In this document: positions 15,484 through 23,626 of the stretch, piece after piece
Layout: the number at the start of each line of letters is the position of its first letter
Numbering within the stretch: position 1 is the stretch's first letter
Assembly (NCBI GenBank): GCA_002364975.1
Contig: DEYT01000017.1
Location: 1 to 23,983, forward strand
DNA length: 23,983 bases
Direction of reading: 5' to 3'
Source of the DNA: Opitutia bacterium UBA3151
GTDB lineage: Bacteria; Verrucomicrobiota; Verrucomicrobiia; Opitutales; Seribacteraceae
Translations under genes and position numbers: made by a program
Notes under the pieces: model-generated
Seen by the model: the letters and a program-made list of their open reading frames with translations, nothing else
Database searches by the model: none
Told to the model about the DNA's origin: nothing

Positions 15484-17909
15484 CAATTTGCAGCGCCTTG
15501 GGCAGCAAGACGAAGTTGTTCAAGCCGACTTAATGGCTTATCTTTTTTAACCAGTGGCTTAACAGTGGTCTTATTGGGTTTTTCGCTTTGTGATTTCGGT
15601 TTGGGGGGAGGATTATCGAGACGAATCTGGCCTCCTTGTCCAACCGAATGAGTAATTAACTCACCCGAGAATGGAATACGGACAAAGCAGAATAGATTCT
15701 TGGTTAATCCAGCTCGAGCCTTGTCTTCCGTGGTAATCGGAAATCGAATTTGAGAAGAATTCGCGTCAAAATCGATTTGCTCCGTAGAGGAGAAAGGTGG
15801 AAGACCTTTGAGCTCTGCTTTGGCAAGTCCTTTAAATGGTCTCATTATATCAAGATCACAAACCATCTCTCCTTGTTGTCCGCGCTGTACTGCGGACATA
15901 TTAATTTTAAGAGACAGATAAGGTTCTTCCGTCTTAAGTTTGATGAAATTAGATGCTGCCAGAATTTGGCCGCCCCCAGACGCAGCGGCTTCACCTTGCA
16001 CTCCAATTTCCCATTCTCCAATGGGAGTACCGCCATTGGCAGTTAAAGAATAGAAGCCGAAATTTTTACCCGATGGTATTTTGATGTTACCTTTTGCACC
16101 GATCCCCGGGGGCTTTGCTAAAATTTTAACCACTATCTCCTTGGAGAAGTTCGCATCCCTGATGACTTCCACTTTAAGATTAAGGGAACCCCCACGAACA
16201 ATAGGGGTAGAGGGTGGGTGGAGTTTTACTTTAAATGGAACTGGCTCGACTACAGCAACGGGTAAAAAGGGATAGGTAGCTTCATAGTAGGTACGATTAT
16301 TTGGCGGGCCGTAGACTAAATCTACGCGATGCTTATATTTTCCTGAAACACTTGTTTTTTTGTCTTTATCAAAGTGAATAATTTCAAATTCCGCCAAGCT
16401 TTTTTCCAGGGGTGCGTTGGCCTCAGCAGAAAATAGTACAGGAATGGAGTTAAAACTCGAAGGAGCTTTGGGTACTGAAATTTTCACACCCTTGGGTAAA
16501 TTCTTGCCTAACAAATCAAGATCACCAGTAAAATTTTTTCTGGATAGGGTAAAAGAAGTGGCGGCACGATTACCTCTCGGTACCGGAATCATTTGCCTAC
16601 TTTGTGAATCTCGGTTGCTAAACATGGGAATGGAAGCAGAAATTTCGGGTCCAATTTTTTGGGTTTCAATCCGATAAGCATGAAGAGGGCTACCTCGACT
16701 GAGGTGATCCGTAATTCTCAGAACATACTCTCCATCTTTGGGGAAAGTTTGGGTGATCAAGCTATCGGGGCCATTACCTCCGTCATCATTCCCTCGAATA
16801 GATTTTCCATCTCCATGGTAGAGGTTTAAAACAGGATCTAGTGGGGATGCGACCGATCGGGCATGTCCTTTGATATAATAGCGGTCTCCTTTTTTAGCCT
16901 GGAAGCGAAAATAATCGATATCACCCTCCTTCTCAATTACGCCGTTGAGACCCAAGGGAATTGAAAGGTGGGTTCTAGTCGCTTCTTTAATTCCATTGTT
17001 TGGTTCTACCTCTTGAATGGATGGGAAATTGGAAATTTTTATGTTATTGGGACTCGGTGCGAATAAGCCATTTTCTTCCGGATGATAAGCAAGAATATCG
17101 CTGCCGTCATCTGGAAGAGTTATGGTTTTTTTGAATGGCCCCTTGGGATCTCCCAAAAAAGTGAATTCAACTGATTTCCCTGCTTGCCCACCAGATGGAA
17201 CCACTACACGAGGTCGAGGGAAAGATCCAATATGGAGACGGTACCTGTAAGAATTACTTCCCCGGTAGGAAGATTCCCTCATTTCGATAAAGTACTTTCC
17301 AGTCTTTGGGGCAATGATACTGGTGGTTGAATCTTGTAGCAGAAGTTCAGAGTCATCGGACGAAGCGATTACAAAAAAATTCTCATCAAGGATTGCCAGA
17401 TAAGGATCGAATAAAGGACCAGAGAGTCGGATAGCTTCCACCTCTGCACTAATTCTTTGACCCTCAGTGGCGTTGAATTCATAGTAGTCAACATCTTCGT
17501 TGAGGGCGACTCCATTGATGGTGGAATTCAATTGAATTTCCTGAGCTTCTTCAAAAGATGAATTGGGTTCTTTCTCTTGGTCATTTGGGTATGGTCCAAC
17601 CCAGAAGGTAACAAGTTTACTGATTCCATGAAGTGTCCTTACTCTCATTTCATGTTGTCCAAATTTAGCATCCGGTGAAATCGAAAAAGTTGTGCTGATT
17701 TTTTTCCCGCTCTCAACTTTTAGATCACCAGCTACTATTTTATCATCATAAAAAAATATTTCTTGAGCATCCTGTAGTCGATTTCCGTTGATGACTACTT
17801 TTTGCTGGGTACCCTTTTGACCGCCCCGGGGAAGCAAGGAGGATATAAGCGGTTCGGTAGCAGAAAGAAAACAGGAACCAATCAGAAATAGAAATAAAAA
17901 GTACCTCAT
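15483..17909 (-). CDS. Exported protein with PPC (pre-peptidase C-terminal) domains
   Basis: An 808-residue protein. The signal peptide is M-R-Y-F-L-F-L-F-L-I-G-S-C-F-L-S-A. Residues ~20-103 resemble an IPT/TIG-type Ig fold (S-L-L-P-R-G-G-Q-K-G-T). Two PPC beta-sandwich domains follow: E-K-E-P-N-S-S-F-E-E-A-Q ... D-V-D-Y-Y-E-F-N-A-T-E-G-Q (~111-230) and Q-E-V-E-P-N-N-G-I-K-E-A ... D-I-D-Y-F-R-F-Q-A-K-K-G-D (~298-410). The C-terminal third has more beta-sandwich sequence and a basic, proline-rich tail. No catalytic domain is visible, so it is likely a binding or structural surface protein. AGGAG lies 3 bases before the ATG at 17909. It follows the DUF1501 gene by 72 bp and overlaps the DUF1549 gene, consistent with one operon. 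Confidence 0.9.
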   Translation of the reverse strand: MRYFLFLFLIGSCFLSATEPLISSLLPRGGQKGTQQKVVINGNRLQDAQEIFFYDDKIVAGDLKVESGKKISTTFSISPDAKFGQHEMRVRTLHGISKLVTFWVGPYPNDQEKEPNSSFEEAQEIQLNSTINGVALNEDVDYYEFNATEGQRISAEVEAIRLSGPLFDPYLAILDENFFVIASSDDSELLLQDSTTSIIAPKTGKYFIEMRESSYRGSNSYRYRLHIGSFPRPRVVVPSGGQAGKSVEFTFLGDPKGPFKKTITLPDDGSDILAYHPEENGLFAPSPNNIKISNFPSIQEVEPNNGIKEATRTHLSIPLGLNGVIEKEGDIDYFRFQAKKGDRYYIKGHARSVASPLDPVLNLYHGDGKSIRGNDDGGNGPDSLITQTFPKDGEYVLRITDHLSRGSPLHAYRIETQKIGPEISASIPMFSNRDSQSRQMIPVPRGNRAATSFTLSRKNFTGDLDLLGKNLPKGVKISVPKAPSSFNSIPVLFSAEANAPLEKSLAEFEIIHFDKDKKTSVSGKYKHRVDLVYGPPNNRTYYEATYPFLPVAVVEPVPFKVKLHPPSTPIVRGGSLNLKVEVIRDANFSKEIVVKILAKPPGIGAKGNIKIPSGKNFGFYSLTANGGTPIGEWEIGVQGEAAASGGGQILAASNFIKLKTEEPYLSLKINMSAVQRGQQGEMVCDLDIMRPFKGLAKAELKGLPPFSSTEQIDFDANSSQIRFPITTEDKARAGLTKNLFCFVRIPFSGELITHSVGQGGQIRLDNPPPKPKSQSEKPNKTTVKPLVKKDKPLSRLEQLRLAAQGAAN

Positions 17910-17981
17910 GAACTCCTAATGGTTGAAACAAGAGGACCGAAAGTATTCACATAGAGCCTTTCGAGTAATTGAAAATTAAAT

Positions 17982-19301
17982 TTAGGCACAAAGTTCTTGA
18001 ATGACCTTTCCACCATCCACAATCTCCATAGGTCTATCGCCAGGGGCCATAAGCTCTTTATCAGCGACAATTCCGATGCGGTCGTAGACGGTAGTTGCAA
18101 GATCTTCTACAGAAAGTGGATTGTCTTCAGGAGCAGTTGCGAAGGCGTCAGATGAACCATATACTTGGCCTCGAGTAATTCCTCCGCCCGCTAAAGCAAC
18201 GCTAAATACTCGGGGGTAGTGATCCCGTCCATTGTCCTTGTTAATTTTTGGGGTTCGGCCAAATTCGGAGGACATCATTACTAGAGTACTATCTAACATC
18301 CCTCTTTCATCTAAGTCTGTAATAAGGGAGGCAAAAGCTTTGTCTAAATCAGGGCCATATTTATTAAAACCAGATTCAATATTTTGGTGCATGTCCCATC
18401 CTCCGTAAGTGAGGGAAACAAACCTTACCCCGGACTCAACAAGACGACGTGCGAGAAGCATTCTTTGTCCCGCGGAATTCTTGCCATAACGCTCTTTAAC
18501 TTTTTCGCTCTCCTTAGACATATCAAAGGCTTCCCGAGCTTCTTTTGAGTTAATTAAAGAATAGGCTTCATTATAAAATTTATCCATGGCCCCGAGAGAA
18601 TCAGATTTTTCAACCCTCCTAAAATGATCATCCACAGTATCGAGTAAAGAACGACGCTTGGAAAAACGATCTTCGGTCATTCCTTTGGGTAAGGATAAAT
18701 CTCTAACCTCAAACTTTTCGTTAGCGGGATCGGAACCAAGACCAAAGGGACCATAGGAAGAACTAAGGTAACCACTCCCAGCAAATTCATTGGGGACATT
18801 CGGGACGCAAACATATGGAGGTAGATTCTTACGGCTACCCAGTTCGTGAGAAACTACAGAACCAAAACTTGGAAATTTGATCGCCGGGCTAGGTTTGTAG
18901 CCAGTAAACATATTATGAGTACCTCGTTCATGTGCTGCTTCCCCATGTGTCATCGATCTACAAATCGTTATCTTATCCGCAATTTTCGCAGACTCTTTAA
19001 AATTCTCACTGAAATGAACTCCGGGGATCTTGGTTTTAATACTTCCAAAAGGACCGCGGTATTCGAGGGGAGCAAAGGGTTTTGGATCCCAAGATTCTTG
19101 GTGTGCCATTCCACCGGGTAAATAGATGTGGATGACACTTTTTGCAGGACCCTCAAAAGAATTGTAGAATTTTTGGGCACCGTGTGCTTTGATCCGCAAA
19201 AAATCACCGAGGGTGAGACCCAACCCACCGACTAAACCAACATGCATGAATTCACGCCTCGAGAAATGCATAGGCAACTCAGAACAAATAGAATTTTTCA
19301 T
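17982..19301 (-). CDS. DUF1501 protein, Tat-exported
   Basis: A 439-residue protein from ATG 19301; a TTG at 19307 and an internal ATG at 19271 are alternatives, none with a strong ribosome site. The twin-arginine motif S-R-R-E-F-M precedes a hydrophobic stretch (V-G-L-V-G-G-L-G-L-T-L), so the folded protein probably crosses the membrane by Tat, possibly with a bound cofactor. DUF1501 belongs to the alkaline phosphatase/sulfatase-like fold. Conserved stretches are L-P-G-G-M-A-H-Q-E-S-W-D-P-K, M-T-H-G-E-A-A-H-E-R-G-T-H-N-M-F-T-G-Y, G-G-W-D-M-H-Q-N, S-S-E-F-G-R-T-P and G-R-D-H-Y-P. The full-length domain is intact. It is the first gene of the minus-strand operon. DUF1501 genes nearly always neighbour DUF1549/DUF1553 genes in this phylum; the substrate is unknown. 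Confidence 0.95.
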   Translation of the reverse strand: MKNSICSELPMHFSRREFMHVGLVGGLGLTLGDFLRIKAHGAQKFYNSFEGPAKSVIHIYLPGGMAHQESWDPKPFAPLEYRGPFGSIKTKIPGVHFSENFKESAKIADKITICRSMTHGEAAHERGTHNMFTGYKPSPAIKFPSFGSVVSHELGSRKNLPPYVCVPNVPNEFAGSGYLSSSYGPFGLGSDPANEKFEVRDLSLPKGMTEDRFSKRRSLLDTVDDHFRRVEKSDSLGAMDKFYNEAYSLINSKEAREAFDMSKESEKVKERYGKNSAGQRMLLARRLVESGVRFVSLTYGGWDMHQNIESGFNKYGPDLDKAFASLITDLDERGMLDSTLVMMSSEFGRTPKINKDNGRDHYPRVFSVALAGGGITRGQVYGSSDAFATAPEDNPLSVEDLATTVYDRIGIVADKELMAPGDRPMEIVDGGKVIQELCA

Positions 19302-19321
19302 AGGCAATTATGTAAAAACAT

Positions 19322-19350
19322 TAAATAATGAAATTTAAATGTCACGACAA
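19322..19350 (-). promoter_or_regulatory. Putative promoter of the DUF1501 operon
   Basis: On the minus strand TTGTCG (19350-19345), 17-bp spacer, TATTTA (19327-19322), ~20 bp before the ATG at 19301. The short symmetric string CGAC-AA-GTCG (19345-19354) overlaps the -35 box. The -10 match is moderate. Tentative. Confidence 0.28.
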
Positions 19351-19385
19351 GTCGAATTTATCCCTTTTATTTTGAAAAAATTTAA

Positions 19386-19437
19386 ATTGCATTGCAATAA
19401 ATAAAACACATTTGAAATAAAAGAATTGCGTTGTAAT
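19386..19437. promoter_or_regulatory. Pair of 13-bp semi-palindromic boxes, putative operators
   Basis: ATTGCATTGCAAT (19386-19398) and ATTGCGTTGTAAT (19425-19437) fit ATTGC[A/G]TTG[C/T]AAT, each nearly symmetric around its centre, spaced 39 bp centre to centre. The second overlaps the putative -10 box of the plus-strand operon. Ribbon-helix-helix repressors commonly bind short repeated sites in their own promoters, and the first gene of the operon encodes such a protein, so autoregulation is a reasonable inference. The boxes also lie between the two divergent operons. Confidence 0.4.
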
Positions 19438-19439
19438 AC
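19412..19439 (+). promoter_or_regulatory. Putative promoter of the RHH-MscS-secretin operon
   Basis: TTGAAA (19412-19417), 16-bp spacer, TAATAC (19434-19439). Predicted transcription start is near 19446, giving a very short leader before the GTG at 19462. The -10 element overlaps the second 13-bp box, so a bound repressor would block it. Confidence 0.35.
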
Positions 19440-19461
19440 ATTTTCTTCTTTCTTTCATACT

Positions 19462-19707
19462 GTGGCTAAAGGAAAAACAGTAACCATTCGAGTCTCTGAA
19501 GAGACTTTTGATGAAGTGAAGCAAGTGTGTTCAGAGCTAGGTGAAACCTATAATTTTAACCAATTTGTAAACCAGAGTTTAGCCGCAATTTTGGATGTTA
19601 TTCACCATCAGGGATCCGATATTCCAGTTCCGAGGTTTGCAATGATGGCAAGACTCATGCGCGAATTTGAAGAAAAGAAATTTTCAGATTCCGCAAAGAA
19701 GAAATGA
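19462..19707 (+). CDS. Small ribbon-helix-helix-like regulator
   Basis: An 81-residue protein from GTG 19462. The frame is open further upstream, but those codons overlap the promoter and do not look like protein. K-T-V-T-I-R-V-S-E-E-T-F-D-E-V-K-Q-V (residues 4-21) fits the beta-strand plus first helix of Arc/CopG-type proteins. N-F-N-Q-F-V-N-Q-S-L-A-A-I-L-D-V-I (31-47) fits the second helix, with F-V-x-x-S-L as the dimer core. The C-terminal tail (M-M-A-R-L-M-R-E-F-E-E-K-K) is charged and helical. By family it would bind DNA as a dimer of strands; nothing in the sequence proves the target. Its last codons overlap the MscS gene (ATGA), so the two are translated together. Confidence 0.6.
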   Translation: MAKGKTVTIRVSEETFDEVKQVCSELGETYNFNQFVNQSLAAILDVIHHQGSDIPVPRFAMMARLMREFEEKKFSDSAKKK

Positions 19708-21245
19708 AGATGGATTCATCCAAAAAACCGTTGGTTCCTTTTTGGAGAATTGGAAAGCGATTAGTGCTTCCAAGTTTTATTTTTTGTTTTTTCTTTTTCT
19801 TCTTGATGTCGAAAGATGAATTGGTCGAAAAATTCTTAGGAAATGTATCAAGTGTAGTAGAATCAGGATTAGCCTACGGTTCGCAAATTGGGATGTGGTT
19901 GTCCGGTGCCTTTCTTGTTCAAAGATTGATAACGGTTTTCTTCTGGGATGGTTTGCTTGCGGGAATTTCTGGCCGCCCAGTACCGCGACTTCCCAAAGAT
20001 GTAACCGCTATGATTCTTTTTGGAGTCGCGGTGATGGGGGTTCTTGCCACCGTTTTCGAACAATCCATAACTGGGATTTGGGCAACTTCCGGGGTTTTTG
20101 GCATCGTGGTAGGGATTGCATTGCGAAATGTTATCCTCGATGTTTTTATCGGACTTTCGATGCATGTGGAGCAGCCGTTTCGTATTGGAGACTGGGTAAT
20201 GGTTCATCAAAACAGAAGGGAAACTCACATTATAGGGCAAGTAATTGAAATTAATTGGCGCACTACTCGATTAAAAACGACCGAAAAAAATATGATCGTA
20301 GTTCCGAATAGTAGGATGGGGGAAGCAATATTGACCAATTACATGAAGCCAAAGCCTCATTTTCGAGTGGATTTGGAATTTGTATTAGATTATTCGGTGC
20401 CCCCAAACCGAGCGATAAGAATACTAACGGCGGCGATTCATTCCCTAGTGGATGATTTTAAGTTTCTTTCGGCACCGGAGCCTGAAATCCGACTTCACAA
20501 ATCCTTCAATCATGGCCAGGGCTATGAAGTCCGGTATTTTATTTTACCGGTTAATATCTCTCCGAATGAATCCAAGCATATTGCTGGAAAATCAATTCTG
20601 GAGCATTTGATTCAGGCCGGATTGACTCCTTCGGTATCAAAGGAGAAAATTTTATTAGAAAAAGATATTAATTATGCGAAAGCCGCGACTGATGACCAAC
20701 CAGAGCCATCTTTGGTGGTTGCTAATTTTGATCTTTTTGCAGTGATGACAGACGAAGAAATTTCAATGCTCAAACAATCGGAAAAGAAAATGGAAATTTC
20801 GGCAGGTGAAGTCCTTTATGAAGAAGGAATCGAGGAAGATGTGTTGTACCTGGTAGCAGAAGGTTTGCTCCGGTCCTATTATTTATTGGATGGAAGTGAT
20901 GAAGAGAAGAAAATAGATCATCTTTCGGTCGGGATGCATTTGGGGGAAGACTGTGTGATGGGTCGTCAAATGAGATCCTCCTCGGTCCGTGCCGTATCCG
21001 ATGCCGTGCTCATTGGCTATCCCGGTTCCATAGTTCGCAAAATTGCGAAAGGAAACGGTAGGTTATTGGCCTTATTAAATCAAAATCTCTCCTTGCGGAG
21101 AGATAAAATTAAACAAAGTAAGTGGCAATTAAAGCCAAAGAAAGGTGCTAAGAAAAAAAGTAAAACGAGCGTAAAAGAAACGATTCAAACCTTCTTTTCC
21201 GATTTGTTTCCTGATTCCAATTCTCCAAAAACAGAAACATCATGA
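19704..21245 (+). CDS. MscS-family channel with cyclic-nucleotide-binding domain
   Basis: A 513-residue inner-membrane protein. Membrane helices lie at about 20-36, 60-80, 101-120 and 125-153; the last, glycine/alanine-rich one (G-V-F-G-I-V-V-G-I-A-L-R-N-V) fits the MscS pore helix. The beta domain follows with Q-P-F-R-I-G-D-W-V, W-R-T-T-R-L and V-V-P-N-S-R, then a mixed alpha/beta region to ~320. Residues ~340-455 form a cNMP-binding fold: I-S-A-G-E-V-L-Y-E-E-G, with phosphate-cassette-like G-E (414-415) and R-S-S-S-V-R-A (424-430). This is the architecture of bacterial cyclic-nucleotide-gated MscS relatives (bCNG). A lysine-rich tail ends it. It overlaps the genes on both sides by 4 nt. A second ATG lies 6 bases after the first. 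Ligand (cAMP, cGMP or other) and mechanosensitivity cannot be told from sequence. Confidence 0.92.
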   Translation: MKMDSSKKPLVPFWRIGKRLVLPSFIFCFFFFFLMSKDELVEKFLGNVSSVVESGLAYGSQIGMWLSGAFLVQRLITVFFWDGLLAGISGRPVPRLPKDVTAMILFGVAVMGVLATVFEQSITGIWATSGVFGIVVGIALRNVILDVFIGLSMHVEQPFRIGDWVMVHQNRRETHIIGQVIEINWRTTRLKTTEKNMIVVPNSRMGEAILTNYMKPKPHFRVDLEFVLDYSVPPNRAIRILTAAIHSLVDDFKFLSAPEPEIRLHKSFNHGQGYEVRYFILPVNISPNESKHIAGKSILEHLIQAGLTPSVSKEKILLEKDINYAKAATDDQPEPSLVVANFDLFAVMTDEEISMLKQSEKKMEISAGEVLYEEGIEEDVLYLVAEGLLRSYYLLDGSDEEKKIDHLSVGMHLGEDCVMGRQMRSSSVRAVSDAVLIGYPGSIVRKIAKGNGRLLALLNQNLSLRRDKIKQSKWQLKPKKGAKKKSKTSVKETIQTFFSDLFPDSNSPKTETS

Positions 21246-23296
21246 AATTCCTAAGAAATTCCTTTGTCCTTCTTTTAACATGTGGGTCCATTATATCGTA
21301 TCACTCCTTTTCCCAAGAGGGATCTTATCCTGAAGTAGATATGGTATCAGATCGCATTCGTCTAAGTTATGTAAATCCAAGCCGATGTATTCAATTACTC
21401 CAATTATATGGTGTGCGGGTAGATACTGCATTAGGTCCGATTGACCGTTCCAAATTACCTGTTGTAGTAGCATTACCAGAAACTAAATTTCACGAAACAA
21501 TACCCGATCACGAAAAAGTTTTTCCTCAAACCGAAACCGATCCGATAAATGAATTGTTACTTTTCTATGATTCCGCTGATCCAGTTTCAGCTGGGAAAAT
21601 TAGGAAAATTGTGAACCAATATATTGATTTACCTGCAAGAAAGATCATGATTGAGGCCATGGTCTTGGAGATTTCATCCGCATCTCTGGAAGAATTGGGA
21701 GTGGAATGGGACTTCAATTCTGGAAAGGAGGGAGTGTCAGGTGGAAATTTTGTAAATCAGAAACTGGATGGAGCCAATGATAGTCTAATTCTTGGTAAAA
21801 TTAAGTACCCTTCAGCAGGATCTGCACAGCTCGATGCAACTTTGACTAATGTTTTCAATGAATTCAATATTCGCCTACAAGCTCTGGTAGAAGAAGGTTC
21901 CGCTCAAATTCTATCGCGTCCGAGTGTGCTGACTTTGGATAATCGTATGGCTTACATCAATGTTTCGGAAAAAATCCCCATTGCGAACACCAAGTTTGTC
22001 AAAGATTATGTGAGTGCAGTTGATTTTCGCGATGTTTCTGCGGGTATTGAATTAGCGGTGCGTCCGCGAATTAGTCGAGGAGGTGATGAAGTATCTCTAC
22101 AAATCAATGCATCCGTTTCCGCCCGAGTACCAGGAAAGGATACCAATGTTCTCGGGAAGGATGAAATTCTATTAGCATCTGCTCCGACACTATCAATTCG
22201 GGAAGTGAAAACCTATGCTCGAATTGCCAATGATACCCCTTTTATTGTCGGTGGTTTGATCGCCAAAGACTCCGAGCAAACCTCTCAAAAAGTTCCCTTC
22301 ATCGGAGATATTCCATTTTTGGGTAAACTTTTTCAGTCCAACAATGAGAAGGGTCAAAAGAGGGAAGTAATTATCGTTATCACTCCCTCCGTTTTACCTG
22401 AAGATTCTGCTGTCCATGCCAGTATGCCCAATGACGATGATCTCTTTGATCAATTTGGAAACCGGCTTTTTCGGGATGCTTACAGAATAAGGGCTGAGGA
22501 TACTTTTGATCTCCGTTATCTTACCGAAAATCAAAGCCTCCAGAAACTGCAAAAAGTTGCGGACCGAATTGTCCAAGATCATGCAAAGTATGGTATGATT
22601 TACCCTTACCAAAAATTTGCTGATGGATCGATCCCAGGCGAAGATGCACTGGTTCGTCGTCAAATCTATGAAGTCCTTAAGAGACAGGAAGCTTCAGCGA
22701 TTCTGGACTCTGAAAAATTGATCTTTTTCAAATCTGATGACGAGGGCGGAGCAGGATTCAAAGTCCAATTTTTAGCTAAGTATTTAAAAGAAAATGCCCC
22801 TTTTGTTCTTACGGAGAATGGTGATGGCCGAGCCGTTGGATTATGCTTTCGATTAACCCGCACCTCAACCGAAGCGGAAGAATTGCTTATGGAACCGGTT
22901 CCTGAGATAAAGATTGTGGATTGCTTGAATGAAGAGATATGGAGGAAACTACTTCTTCAATCCAACGCTCAAAAAAATGGGGAAACTCAAAAGCAAGTGA
23001 TTTTTCTTCGACATCAAAAAGATTTAGAGCGTCTAAAGACCGCGATTTTGATGAAGAAGATCATTTCTCTCAATGCATCAGATTATATCCTTAAACTTAA
23101 GAATTTCACCCGGGGTCGCTTGTTAAGAATGCCGAGTATTCGAGAGGAAGATGTTGAGTTAATCGATGCAGATGTAGCCACTTGCTTTTATCATTCGGAA
23201 TTGTATTACTCCGCTCTAAGGGAATCTTTACGAAAGGATTTTGTGGCCTTTAGGCAGGCATTATCCGGCACGGATTACGAAGCTTTTTTACGGTAA
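21242..23296 (+). CDS. Secretin (GspD/PulD-like) with long C-terminal extension
   Basis: A 684-residue protein with a signal peptide (~1-25, ending S-F-S-Q). Residues ~30-130 form a short N-domain (I-R-L-S-Y-V-N-P-S-R-C-I-Q-L-L). Residues ~132-385 are a secretin domain: I-M-I-E-A-M-V-L-E-I-S-S-A-S-L-E-E-L-G-V-E-W, A-L-V-E-E-G-S-A-Q-I-L-S-R-P-S-V-L-T-L-D-N, F-I-V-G-G-L-I and the signature V-P-F-I-G-D-I-P-F-L-G-K-L-F followed by I-I-V-I-T-P. About 300 further residues (386-684) match nothing I recognise; ordinary secretins end soon after this motif or carry only a short S-domain. The start ATG overlaps the MscS stop (ATGA) with no own ribosome site, so it depends on coupling. It should form an outer-membrane ring. 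No pilus or secretion partner lies beside it. Confidence 0.9.
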   Translation: MKFLRNSFVLLLTCGSIISYHSFSQEGSYPEVDMVSDRIRLSYVNPSRCIQLLQLYGVRVDTALGPIDRSKLPVVVALPETKFHETIPDHEKVFPQTETDPINELLLFYDSADPVSAGKIRKIVNQYIDLPARKIMIEAMVLEISSASLEELGVEWDFNSGKEGVSGGNFVNQKLDGANDSLILGKIKYPSAGSAQLDATLTNVFNEFNIRLQALVEEGSAQILSRPSVLTLDNRMAYINVSEKIPIANTKFVKDYVSAVDFRDVSAGIELAVRPRISRGGDEVSLQINASVSARVPGKDTNVLGKDEILLASAPTLSIREVKTYARIANDTPFIVGGLIAKDSEQTSQKVPFIGDIPFLGKLFQSNNEKGQKREVIIVITPSVLPEDSAVHASMPNDDDLFDQFGNRLFRDAYRIRAEDTFDLRYLTENQSLQKLQKVADRIVQDHAKYGMIYPYQKFADGSIPGEDALVRRQIYEVLKRQEASAILDSEKLIFFKSDDEGGAGFKVQFLAKYLKENAPFVLTENGDGRAVGLCFRLTRTSTEAEELLMEPVPEIKIVDCLNEEIWRKLLLQSNAQKNGETQKQVIFLRHQKDLERLKTAILMKKIISLNASDYILKLKNFTRGRLLRMPSIREEDVELIDADVATCFYHSELYYSALRESLRKDFVAFRQALSGTDYEAFLR

Positions 23297-23426
23297 GCAT
23301 ACCCTTTTTCGCATGGTAAATTTCAAATTACCTGAAGCATAAATGGGCTTAAAGATTTTCCGTTTTATTGTTTCTGATCTAGAGTAAAGAGCACGACCAG
23401 TCCGAAGACATTTTCATTTGCTTAGG

Positions 23427-23456
23427 GAAGGGAAGTATGTGTTATCACAGCCCTTC
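23427..23456. repeat. Two-part stem-loop between convergent genes
   Basis: Outer stem GAAGGG (23427-23432) with CCCTTC (23451-23456) and inner stem TGTG (23438-23441) with CACA (23446-23449) around a TTAT loop; a 5-nt bulge is on the left, 1-nt on the right. No T-tract follows, so a structured 3' UTR is more likely than a classic terminator. Confidence 0.35.
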
Positions 23457-23517
23457 TAACTCTGAAGTTCCAAAAACCTATTACGCTTTTAGAGTAGTTT
23501 TGACTCGAATAGAAATC

Positions 23518-23558
23518 ATCATTCTCGTAGCTTAATTGATCTATAATTCGGGAACTTT
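23518..23558. repeat. 9-bp inverted repeat, 23-nt loop
   Basis: ATCATTCTC (23518-23526) and GAGAATGAT (23550-23558) match perfectly. It lies in the 3' region of the secretin operon. Its role could be a protein binding site or RNA structure; unproven. Confidence 0.35.
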
Positions 23559-23593
23559 TGAGAATGATTTAGCGGAAAAAGGGTAGTTTGGAA

Positions 23594-23622
23594 GGTGGCT
23601 TGCCATCCATTTTTGCTTTTTT
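23594..23622 (+). terminator. Possible rho-independent terminator of the secretin operon
   Basis: GGTGG (23594-23598), CTTG loop, CCATC (23603-23607) forms a 5-bp stem with one G-T pair, followed by a T-rich run (23610-23622). The stem is short. It lies ~300 bp after the secretin stop and just before the end of the convergent HEAT gene. Confidence 0.4.
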
Positions 23623-23626
23623 CTGT

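Larger units (their letters stand above)
23297..23593. other. Intergenic stretch, no gene seen
   Basis: About 300 bp between convergent genes. No convincing coding region. It holds the two stem-loops listed separately (23427-23456 and 23518-23558) and is otherwise AT-rich. Confidence 0.5.

Noticed and set aside
19869..20248. Long antisense and out-of-frame readings inside the MscS gene
   Set aside because: They lie wholly within a well-supported coding gene and have no independent start signals or domain pattern.
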